From Propionivibrio sp. (GTDB lineage Bacteria; Pseudomonadota; Gammaproteobacteria; Burkholderiales; Rhodocyclaceae), in assembly GCA_016705685.1 (NCBI GenBank), contig JADJLB010000010.1, forward strand, positions 402,501 through 466,500: DNA of 64,000 nucleotides, given 5' to 3'. Both the position numbers and the translations under genes were made by a program. Shown piece after piece: positions 8,719 to 15,600 of the stretch. The notes beneath the pieces are model-generated. The model had not been told where the DNA came from, did not search any database, and was given only the letters and a program-made list of their open reading frames with translations. The number at the start of each line of letters is the position of its first letter. The first letter of the stretch is position 1.

Positions 8719-10142
8719 GACGACCCCGCCAGGCGCGGATCGAAGGCGTCGCGCACCGCATCGGCGAGCAGGTTGGCCGCCAGTACCAGAGTGAACATGA
8801 AGACGAAGGCGGCTGCCAGCGACCACCAGACCATCGGTTCGCGCGCCATTTCCATACGGGCGTTGTTGATCATCGTGCCAAAACTGATCATTGTCGGATC
8901 GACGCCAATGCCGACGTAGGACAGCACCGCCTCGGCCAGCACCAAACTGGAAAAATCCATGACCAGTGCGATGATCACGATGTGCATCAGGTTCGGCAGG
9001 ATGTGGCGCAGGATGATGCGCAGGTCGGAAACGCCAAAGGCCTGAGCCGCCTGAATGTATTCCAGTTCGCGCAACTTGAGGGTTTCGCCGCGCAAGAGGC
9101 GGCACAGCCCGGTCCAGCTCGTCACCCCGAGAATGAAGCACAGGGCCAGCAGACGAAGATCGGCGCGCTCGGCAGCGGTGGCGAACCACTGCGGATGGGT
9201 GTCGATGATGACCTGCATCATCAGCACGGCGGCGGCGATCAACAGCACGCCGGGAATCGAACTGAGCGTCGTGTAAAGATACTGGATCAGATCGTCGACC
9301 CAGCCGCGAAAGTAGCCAGCCAATATACCCAGCAGGATCGACAGCGGCAGCATGACCAGCGTCGTCACCAGCCCGATGACCAGGGCCGTGCGCACGCTTT
9401 TCAGGATTTGATAGAGCACATCCTGGCCGACCTTGTCGGTGCCGAAGACGTGGTAATCGACGCTTAGCACCGCCAGCGGCATCAACAGCAGGAGCAGCAG
9501 ACCCAGCGTCGCCAAGACGGCATGCCAGGCAACGCTCAACTCGCCCCGCCAGAGCGCGCTCCAGATCTGGCGCGCCGAGCAGGCATGGCGGCGAGCCAAT
9601 AAATACGAGCCTCCCAGGGCAATGCCTGCCAGGATCGCGCAGGCAAGCGCTTCAGCGGCCAGCACTCGCTTGACGATGTCATCATCGCGCCGCGCTTCGT
9701 CATCCCCCAGGTGCGCGCCGCCGAACTTCAAGCGCGGGAAATCGCGAACCTGCCGCAGACTTCCATCGGCGTCGCGAACATCAAATGCTTCCTTGGTGTA
9801 GGCGCGTGTCGCTAGCGGTTGGGAATAGGTTTTCTCGCTGCGCGTGCGCAGCGGTGTCACCATCGCGTCGAGCAGCGACAACACTTCAACGGAATAGGCA
9901 ACCGGCTGGCCCGCCTCGCGGCTTTCCAGCCGGGGGCGATAGTGAAGCGAATCGAGCAGGCCGACCAGAACAAAGGCCATCAGCACCGTCGCGGCGGCCA
10001 TTCCCGGCCGGCTGCGCCCGACCCGCTGCCACGCCGCGCGCAAGGGTGGATTGCGCGACGACAGCACCCCGAGCACAATCGCCGCCAGCACCAGCAGCCA
10101 GATCAGCACGTCGGACCAGAGAATGACAGGCAGGAAAGTCAT
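8715..10142 (-). CDS. Peptide ABC transporter permease (DppC/YejE-like)
   Basis: A 475-residue inner-membrane protein. The C-terminal 280 residues form a standard DppC-type permease with the EAA loop (LRELEYIQAAQAFGV) and the conserved VLSYVGIGVDP motif. The N-terminal half is an extra region with three or so membrane segments and a long charged loop (about residues 60-170), as seen in larger YejE proteins. The start at 10142 overlaps the previous gene's stop by one base (TGATG). It works with the other permease and the fused ATPase to import peptides or similar substrates. Confidence 0.9.
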   Translation of the reverse strand: MTFLPVILWSDVLIWLLVLAAIVLGVLSSRNPPLRAAWQRVGRSRPGMAAATVLMAFVLVGLLDSLHYRPRLESREAGQPVAYSVEVLSLLDAMVTPLRTRSEKTYSQPLATRAYTKEAFDVRDADGSLRQVRDFPRLKFGGAHLGDDEARRDDDIVKRVLAAEALACAILAGIALGGSYLLARRHACSARQIWSALWRGELSVAWHAVLATLGLLLLLLMPLAVLSVDYHVFGTDKVGQDVLYQILKSVRTALVIGLVTTLVMLPLSILLGILAGYFRGWVDDLIQYLYTTLSSIPGVLLIAAAVLMMQVIIDTHPQWFATAAERADLRLLALCFILGVTSWTGLCRLLRGETLKLRELEYIQAAQAFGVSDLRIILRHILPNLMHIVIIALVMDFSSLVLAEAVLSYVGIGVDPTMISFGTMINNARMEMAREPMVWWSLAAAFVFMFTLVLAANLLADAVRDAFDPRLAGSS

Positions 10143-11119
10143 CACTCGAACCGTATCCGTGGATCGACGAAGGTGTAGGAAATGTCGGTAAGCATCAAAC
10201 CGGCGATGTACAGCACCGAACCGATGAAGACCATGGCGCGAACCACGGCGAAATCCTGCGCGTTGATCGCGTCGATGGTGTAACTGCCGAGTCCCGGAAT
10301 GCCGAAGAAGGACTCGGTGAGCAGCGAGCCCATGAACAACAGCGGAATGACCACCACGACGCCGGTCAGAATGGGAATCATGGCGTTGCGCAGCACATGG
10401 CGAAACAGGACAGCCACCTCGGAAAGCCCTTTGGCGCGCGCCGTCCGCACGTAGTCCCTGCCAATTTCTTCGAGGAAGATCGTGCGATACCAGCGTGCCG
10501 AAGAACCGATGCCGGAAATGACGCCGATGAGTACCGGCAGGATGAGGAACTTCCATGCATCCAGACCACCGCTGTAGCCGGAGATCGGCACCAGCCGCCA
10601 CAATTTGCTGATCAGGAACTGCCCGCCAATGATGTAGAAAAGGCCCGAGATCGACATCAGGGCGACACACAGAACGACACCCCAGATATCGAGGTAACTG
10701 CCACGGAAGAAGGTTAACAACAAGGCAAAACTGACCGTGACGTAGAGGCCGAGAATGAACGTCGGCAGGGCAATGGCCAGCGACGGACCCATGCGCGTGG
10801 TGATTTCCCTGGCGATGTCGCGGCCGTCTTCGGCACGCCCGAAATCGCCGACGAACATGCGTGCCGACTTGGCGAACAGGATGGTATCGGTCAGCACGCC
10901 GACTCCCTCGGCCTGCGCATTGAAGAACAGCGGTTTGTCGTAGCCGCGCTCGACTTTCCATTTGGCAATGGCCTCCGGCGTCACGCGCTTCACGCCGAGT
11001 TGCATGCGCGCCATGTCGTCGGGCGAGTTGACGACAAAGAACAGTGCAAAGGTGATGAGATTGACCCCGATCAGGATCGGTATGGCATAAAGCGATCGGC
11101 GCAGGAGGTAGGCAAGCAT
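10142..11119 (-). CDS. Peptide ABC transporter permease (DppB/YejB-like)
   Basis: A 325-residue permease with the typical start LLRRSLYAIPILIGVNLITF, the EAA motif (IGRDYVRTARAKGLSE) and the end FVDPRIRFE. It is the first permease of the importer. Its first 28 codons are duplicated about 1.1 kb upstream at 12149-12232, on the other side of a zeta-toxin-like module, so the gene has been separated from its binding-protein gene by an insertion. The coding sequence itself is intact, with a GGAA ribosome-binding site 7 bases before the ATG. Confidence 0.92.
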   Translation of the reverse strand: MLAYLLRRSLYAIPILIGVNLITFALFFVVNSPDDMARMQLGVKRVTPEAIAKWKVERGYDKPLFFNAQAEGVGVLTDTILFAKSARMFVGDFGRAEDGRDIAREITTRMGPSLAIALPTFILGLYVTVSFALLLTFFRGSYLDIWGVVLCVALMSISGLFYIIGGQFLISKLWRLVPISGYSGGLDAWKFLILPVLIGVISGIGSSARWYRTIFLEEIGRDYVRTARAKGLSEVAVLFRHVLRNAMIPILTGVVVVIPLLFMGSLLTESFFGIPGLGSYTIDAINAQDFAVVRAMVFIGSVLYIAGLMLTDISYTFVDPRIRFE

Positions 11120-11120
11120 G
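11037..11120. repeat. 84-bp direct repeat, copy A (start of the intact permease gene)
   Basis: Matches 12149-12232 in direct orientation with 4 visible mismatches. It covers the start codon and first 28 codons of the DppB-like gene. The two copies flank the zeta-toxin-like module, so one arose by duplication when the module entered. Confidence 0.9.
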
Positions 11121-11137
11121 ATAATTCCGGGTTCAGA

Positions 11138-11251
11138 TCAACTGAGGCTCGACGGCGAGCGCATTTCGTAGCTGGCCTTCAAGTTGGCTTCCACGCTGTC
11201 GAGCAATTGCCACTCGTGGTCTTCGGGGTGAAGCTGCTCATACCTTGTCAC
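11138..11251 (-). CDS. Possible small protein (37 aa) after the antitoxin-like gene
   Basis: A GTG at 11251 opens a short frame: VTRYEQLHPEDHEWQLLDSV, then EANLKASYEMRSP, stop at 11138. It overlaps the end of the 73-residue gene by 14 bases. The acidic, helix-like composition looks coding, but I recognise no family. It could be the remaining tail of a broken gene carried in with the toxin module, or chance. Confidence 0.3.
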   Translation of the reverse strand: MTRYEQLHPEDHEWQLLDSVEANLKASYEMRSPSSLS

Positions 11252-11459
11252 CTGAGTCGCCACGGGGCTCCTGAACGTGAAACGTTTCGGCAGGTGACGC
11301 TTCCGCTGTCAGATATTCCAGCTTGCCATCACGACTAACCACAATGGCGGTACCGGTCTTCATGGCCAGTTCGCGGGCGCGCAGTGCGGCGCGCAGCAAG
11401 GCCGCTGACGACAGGCGAAGATCGGCATCGAGCGCCTGTTCAATCGGTTGTTTGTTCAT
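11238..11459 (-). CDS. Small antitoxin-like protein paired with the zeta-type kinase
   Basis: A 73-residue protein. Its N-terminal half is helical (ALDADLRLSSAALLRAALRA, then RELAMKTGTAIVV) and it ends in a short polar tail. Proteins with the RARELAxxTxTAIVVxRDGK pattern occur next to zeta-toxin-like AAA proteins, and I infer an antitoxin or partner role. The ATG at 11459 overlaps the stop codon of the zeta-like gene (ATGA). The order toxin then antitoxin is opposite to classical epsilon-zeta operons but common in chromosomal variants. Confidence 0.6.
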   Translation of the reverse strand: MNKQPIEQALDADLRLSSAALLRAALRARELAMKTGTAIVVSRDGKLEYLTAEASPAETFHVQEPRGDSGDKV

Positions 11460-11986
11460 GGTTTCTCGCTCCAGTCCAACAGCAGCGGCCGGGCACCGGC
11501 ATTGTCGTACAGCACCCATCCATCCACTTTGTGCGCATACAAGTGTTCGAAATTCGCGCGGCCCGCGACAAAGCGACGGCGGATCACCGCTTCGGGAACG
11601 TTATGCCCGCCTTGCCTGACACGCAACATCACGCGGGCGATCGCTTCCTCCGGGTTGCTTAGTTGCAAGAAGATCAGCTTGACACGATAGCCTGCCCGTT
11701 GCCACTGCTCGATCAGGCGAAGGTAGCCACGCCCGGACAAGGTCGTTTCAAAGGAAAAATTCTCGCGCGCCGAAAAATGCCGCGCCATTTCCTGCAACAT
11801 CAGCCGTCCGGCCCGAATGGCCGCCGTTTCGGGTGCAAAAGGCGCCAGCCCCGCGGCAATCAGATCGGCATTCACGAAAATCGGGCAGCCCGCTTCATTG
11901 GGCAGGAATTCGCGGGCGAAAGTGGTTTTCCCGGCACCATTGGGTCCAGCGATGATGATGATGCGTGGCTTGGTTTCCATGCTCAT
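11456..11986 (-). CDS. Zeta-toxin-family P-loop kinase
   Basis: A 176-residue P-loop protein with Walker A AGPNGAGKTTF (residues 13-23), the acidic FVNADLIAAGLAPF motif and the substrate-binding FSFETTLSGRGYLR segment. It closes with RRFVAGRANFEHLY and the C-terminal VDGWVLYDNAG typical of this family. Characterised zeta toxins phosphorylate UDP-N-acetylglucosamine and block wall synthesis; whether this short chromosomal version does so is unknown. It begins ATGA on the stop of the preceding chimeric frame and ends ATGA on the antitoxin-like gene, so three frames are translationally coupled. The module interrupts a peptide-transporter operon. Confidence 0.85.
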   Translation of the reverse strand: MSMETKPRIIIIAGPNGAGKTTFAREFLPNEAGCPIFVNADLIAAGLAPFAPETAAIRAGRLMLQEMARHFSARENFSFETTLSGRGYLRLIEQWQRAGYRVKLIFLQLSNPEEAIARVMLRVRQGGHNVPEAVIRRRFVAGRANFEHLYAHKVDGWVLYDNAGARPLLLDWSEKP

Positions 11987-12231
11987 ACCTCCAGCGCATA
12001 CGGGGTCTGCTTGAAGGCGATGCCTTCCAGCACCGCGCGGCCGCCCATGCGTTTGGCGGCGGCGTAGATCACTTTGAGGCCGGCAAATTTCGGCAGCACG
12101 TCGAAGACCGGCCCGGTCAGTACGTTGGCACCCTGCGCTCGCGAATTGAAGAACAGCGCAAAGGTGATGAGATTGACCCCGATCAGGATCGGTATGGCAT
12201 AAAGCAGTCGGCGCAGGAGGTAGGCATGCAT
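11983..12231 (-). pseudogene. Chimeric frame: duplicated DppB start fused to a 54-residue tail of unknown origin
   Basis: The first 28 residues (MHAYLLRRLLYAIPILIGVN, then LITFALFF) copy the start of the DppB-like permease. After the junction at about 12148 the sequence changes to NSRAQGANVLTGPVFDVLPK, then an Ala/Lys-rich stretch, ending TPYALEV with its stop overlapping the zeta gene ATG. The tail matches nothing I recognise. It may be the C-terminus of a gene that belonged to the toxin module, now headed by the permease's translation start. It probably still ensures translational coupling into the zeta gene. Confidence 0.55.
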
Positions 12232-12232
12232 G
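12149..12232. repeat. 84-bp direct repeat, copy B (duplicated permease start)
   Basis: The second copy of 11037-11120. It contains an ATG and 28 permease codons but is cut off at 12149, where unrelated sequence begins. It marks the upstream boundary of the inserted toxin module. Confidence 0.9.
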
Positions 12233-12239
12233 GACGATT

Positions 12240-12345
12240 TACACGCGAAGAAGACGAAAGAGCGCAAAGGCAAAGAGACGCGAAGTATTCACAGCTAAAA
12301 CTCCGCTATTTGTTTTGGATACTCTCTGTATTTCCGTGTTTCTGT
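12240..12345. repeat. Degenerate purine-rich repeat-like DNA upstream of the inserted module
   Basis: The plus strand reads ACGCGAAGAAGACGAAAGAG, then CGCAAAGGCAAAGAGACGCG (12241-12280), and further on CTCTCTGTATTTCCGTGTTT (12321-12340). Similar 'cgcaaag' and 'ctctgtgtctccgtg' tracts recur in many environmental bacterial genomes beside mobile small gene modules. The segment is AT-richer than its neighbours and has no credible gene. Its nature is inferred. Confidence 0.35.
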
Positions 12346-12368
12346 TATTCATACGCTTTCGATTCATA

Positions 12369-14537
12369 TCATGGTCCTCGTGCCGTGCCACGTTCGCGGC
12401 GGCGGTAGCTGATCACGGCCGGCAGAATCACCGCGGCAAGAACGACAAAGATCAGCGCCAGCGGCCACAGCACGGGCTCGTTCCACAGCCGACGACGCGT
12501 TTCCCGCTCGGCTACGTCGATGCGCTGGTACTTGAGGATGTTGTTGCCGACATCCGTCGGCTTGCGGTTGTGCAGCCAGGCGTGGCCCAGCGTGTAGCTC
12601 TTCGGATGGAATCCGAATATCCACGGCGCATCCTGTTGCAGGATGGCGTTCATGCGAACGATCAGCGTCAGCCGGTGCGGGCTGTTTTCCATGTTCTTCA
12701 TCTCGGCGTAGAGGCGATCGAATTCAGCATTGTCATAGTTTGAGGCGTTCTCCCCGCCTTTGGCCACCTTGCTTTCGGCACCGTCCAGCAGGAAGAAGAA
12801 ATTCTCCGGGTCGGGATAGTCGGCATTCCAGCCGAGGTAATAGAGTTGCACCGCTCCCTTGCGCAGCTTTTCCTGAAAGCGGTTGAAATCGGTCGAGCGG
12901 ACGATGAGCTGAATGTCGATCTTGGCGAACTGGCGCGTTAACCAGTCGAGTCGCGACTTGTCGCCCATGCCGCCGCTGGTGGTGTCGAGGTTGAGCACCA
13001 GCGGTTCGCCGGTCCGGGCATCGCGCCCGTTCGGCCAGCCCGCCTCGGCCAGGAGCGCCTTCGCTACGGCAATCGGCTTGCGTCTGGCCTTTCCATCCAC
13101 CCAGTCATAGACGGCCGAGTTCACCCCCGCCCGCCCTTCAAGATAGCCAAATATGCCGGGCGGCAAGGGACTCATCGCCGCGATGCCGCGGCCGTTCATG
13201 AAGATCGAAATGAATTCCTCCTGGTCGATGGCGATCGACAGGGCGCGCCGCAACTTGGCATTGCGCTCGGCTTCCCTGCCTTCTTTGCCACCAACTGCGG
13301 AATCGAGCATGTTGAAGCCCATGTAATACGTGGAGGCGCGCACGCTGGTGAGCAGGCGGATGCCTTTGGCCAACATCTCGTCGGAGAGCTGGACGTCGCC
13401 CCCGACATTGAGTCGCACCGCCTGATCGAAGCTGTCGGATGAAATGCCGGAAGCATCATAGTAGCCTTGCAGGAATTTGTTCCAGTAGGGAATGCTTTCC
13501 TTCTCGCGCGAGAATACGGCCTTGTCGATGAACGGCAGGGGCTTGCCGCAATCGCTCAAGAGACCGCCCCGCGCATCTTCAGGCTCGCCCTCGCAGGGAT
13601 AGGTCTCACCGTGAAAATTGGGGTTGCGCTCAAGCACCATGCGGCGATTCGGGTTGTTCTCGGTCAGCATATAGGGCCCCGTACCGACCGGATACCAGTC
13701 GAGCGTGAGGTTCTTCTCGGCCATTCCCGGTTGCGCATAGAAGCGGTCGACCTCGCGTGGCACCGGGGCAAAAAAGGGCATGGCCAGCCAGTAAAGAAAC
13801 TGCGGGTATTTGCCGCGCAACTTGATGCGCAAGGTATGGCGGTCGACGCGCGTGACGCCGTCCAGGGCAAAGCGGTCAAGGTCGAGCCAGGCGCCGGCGG
13901 GCAGGCGTTTTGCCTCCTGTTGCAGCGTTTCACCGAGTTCTTTCAGGCCGACGATGCGCCCGGCCATCATGCCGAAAATCGGCGAATGCAGGTGGGGATG
14001 GGCGAGTCGCTTGATCTCGTAGATATAGTCGTCGGCGACCAGCTCGCGCGTTCCGCTGCGCGTGAAGTCGGCGATTTTCTCGATGTGGCGCAACTGCTCC
14101 GGGTCGAGTGCGTCGTACGTGGGTTTGCCGCCCGCATCGAGCGCGAACGCGGGATGCGGTTGGTAGCGGATGCCGGGGCGGATATGAAGCTCGTAGACGC
14201 TGTAGGCAATGGCCCGGACGGGTGCATCGGCCGGCAGCGTTTTTCCCCCGGCGTCGTAATAGCGGGGTTCCGGGACGGAGACCAGCGTTGCAGGAATCAG
14301 CGTGTAGGGGCGTTTCAGGTAGTGGTATTGGAGCGGCGGCTCGTAGATCTGCGCCGTGAAGGTGATCTCGTCCTCGGTGTAGGACTGCACCGGATCGAGG
14401 TGCTTGGGGCGCTCGGTGAAAGCCGCATAAAGGATGTTCTTGCCGCGTTCGCCCAGCGGATACGGATCGTTCTGTTCGCTGCCGCAGGCCGCAAGCAGGA
14501 AGCACAAGGATAGGCAGGCAAGGCGAAAAACACGCAT
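12369..14537 (-). CDS. Peptide ABC transporter substrate-binding lipoprotein with a C-terminal membrane segment
   Basis: A 722-residue family-5 solute-binding protein. It has a lipoprotein signal (FLLAAC, Cys at about residue 19) and family landmarks such as WYPVGTGPYMLTENNPN and DYPDPENFFFLLDG. It would deliver peptides or related compounds to the permeases encoded downstream. Unusually, after the normal end it continues with VLWPLALIFVVLAAVILPAV followed by an RRRER stretch: a single membrane helix with a positive cytoplasmic tail. The protein may therefore be anchored at both ends. The transporter genes downstream are separated from it by the inserted toxin module. Confidence 0.9.
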   Translation of the reverse strand: MRVFRLACLSLCFLLAACGSEQNDPYPLGERGKNILYAAFTERPKHLDPVQSYTEDEITFTAQIYEPPLQYHYLKRPYTLIPATLVSVPEPRYYDAGGKTLPADAPVRAIAYSVYELHIRPGIRYQPHPAFALDAGGKPTYDALDPEQLRHIEKIADFTRSGTRELVADDYIYEIKRLAHPHLHSPIFGMMAGRIVGLKELGETLQQEAKRLPAGAWLDLDRFALDGVTRVDRHTLRIKLRGKYPQFLYWLAMPFFAPVPREVDRFYAQPGMAEKNLTLDWYPVGTGPYMLTENNPNRRMVLERNPNFHGETYPCEGEPEDARGGLLSDCGKPLPFIDKAVFSREKESIPYWNKFLQGYYDASGISSDSFDQAVRLNVGGDVQLSDEMLAKGIRLLTSVRASTYYMGFNMLDSAVGGKEGREAERNAKLRRALSIAIDQEEFISIFMNGRGIAAMSPLPPGIFGYLEGRAGVNSAVYDWVDGKARRKPIAVAKALLAEAGWPNGRDARTGEPLVLNLDTTSGGMGDKSRLDWLTRQFAKIDIQLIVRSTDFNRFQEKLRKGAVQLYYLGWNADYPDPENFFFLLDGAESKVAKGGENASNYDNAEFDRLYAEMKNMENSPHRLTLIVRMNAILQQDAPWIFGFHPKSYTLGHAWLHNRKPTDVGNNILKYQRIDVAERETRRRLWNEPVLWPLALIFVVLAAVILPAVISYRRRERGTARGP

Positions 14538-14659
14538 GGTGCGAAGTGTAACCTGTGTGCTGCTTTCAGAGACGCGGTAAAATCCACATCAACGGTAGGG
14601 GCTGCTCGCCGGTCAGCAAACGGTAAGGAAATGGCGGTCGGGATTTGGGCGAAATCACC

Positions 14660-14665
14660 TATAAT
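14660..14665 (+). promoter_or_regulatory. -10 element of the fabI promoter
   Basis: A perfect TATAAT stands 60 bases before the fabI start in the divergent gap. No good -35 hexamer is present at the expected distance, so the promoter assignment rests on the -10 box and its position. Confidence 0.4.
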
Positions 14666-14724
14666 GCCGGCTCAAGCTGGCCGAGGCCCGTCTGAATACA
14701 ACATTTTAAGATACTGGAGAACAC

Positions 14725-15522
14725 ATGGGATTCCTCGCTGGAAAGCGTCTTCTCATCACCGGCCTGCTGTCGAAGCATTCGCTCGCCTATGGCATCGCCA
14801 AAGCCTGCCACCGTGAGGGTGCGCAGCTGGCCTTCACCTATCAGAACGAACGTTTTCTGGACCGGATCAACAAGTTTTCAGCAGAATTCGGCAGCACGCT
14901 GGTTTTCCAGTGCGATGTTTCCGACGATGCACAGATCGATAAAGTCTTTGCCGACCTGGCCACCCACTGGGAAGGTCTCGACGGACTATTGCATTCGATT
15001 GCCTACGCGCCAACCGAATCCATCGAGGGCGACTTTCTTGACGGCATCTCGCGCGAATCGTTCCGCATCGCTCACGATGTCTCATCGTACAGCTACCCGG
15101 CACTGGTCAAGGCCGCGCGGCCATTGCTGCTGAAGGGAAACAAGGCGGCTGTGCTGGCCCTTTCCTACCTCGGCGCCGAGCGCACCATGCCGAACTACAA
15201 CACCATGGGGCTGGCCAAAGCCAGTCTGGAAGCGGCAACACGCTATCTGGCCTTTTGCCTCGGACCACAGGGCATTCGCGCCAACGCCATTTCGGCCGGT
15301 CCGATCAAGACACTGGCGGCGTCGGGTATCGGCAATTTCGGCAAGCTGCTGGCCTACAATTCCCACAACGCCCCGCTGCGCCGCAACGTCACCATCGACG
15401 AAGTAGGCAACGCCGCCGCTTTCATGCTCTCCGATCTGGCCAGCGCCATCACCGGTGAAATCCTGTACGTCGATGGCGGCCTGAATACGACAGCGCTTGG
15501 GAACGCTGACCCGCTTCCCTAA
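14725..15522 (+). CDS. fabI: Enoyl-[acyl-carrier-protein] reductase (NADH) FabI
   Basis: A 265-residue short-chain dehydrogenase-type enzyme that catalyses the last reduction of each fatty-acid elongation cycle. It shows the FabI N-terminus [20 protein letters not shown] with the atypical nucleotide-binding loop. The catalytic Tyr and Lys lie in [19 protein letters not shown], and the substrate-loop motif [15 protein letters not shown] follows. Length and motifs match proteobacterial FabI throughout. A GGAG ribosome-binding site precedes the ATG. A strong terminator follows, so it is probably a single-gene unit. Confidence 0.97.
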   Translation: MGFLAGKRLLITGLLSKHSLAYGIAKACHREGAQLAFTYQNERFLDRINKFSAEFGSTLVFQCDVSDDAQIDKVFADLATHWEGLDGLLHSIAYAPTESIEGDFLDGISRESFRIAHDVSSYSYPALVKAARPLLLKGNKAAVLALSYLGAERTMPNYNTMGLAKASLEAATRYLAFCLGPQGIRANAISAGPIKTLAASGIGNFGKLLAYNSHNAPLRRNVTIDEVGNAAAFMLSDLASAITGEILYVDGGLNTTALGNADPLP

Positions 15523-15550
15523 GGTTTTTCCTGGCGGGGTAGACAGCACA

Positions 15551-15588
15551 AACGCCGATGGAGATCACCTCCTCGGCGTTTTTTGTTT
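15551..15588 (+). terminator. Rho-independent terminator of fabI
   Basis: Inverted arms AACGCCGA (15551-15558) and TCGGCGTT (15573-15580) are followed by TTTTGTTTTG. This is a good intrinsic terminator in the plus direction, located between the convergent fabI and ppiD. Confidence 0.8.
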
Positions 15589-15600
15589 TGTTGACTCGGC

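Noticed and set aside
10143-10961. Long N-terminal extension of the DppC-like permease frame
   Set aside because: It is a shadow of the DppB-like gene in another register; the protein-like sequence begins at the ATG at 10142.
13467-14513. Long plus-strand open frame opposite the substrate-binding protein gene
   Set aside because: Antisense shadow in GC-rich DNA; no ribosome-binding site or family resemblance, while the minus-strand gene is unambiguous.
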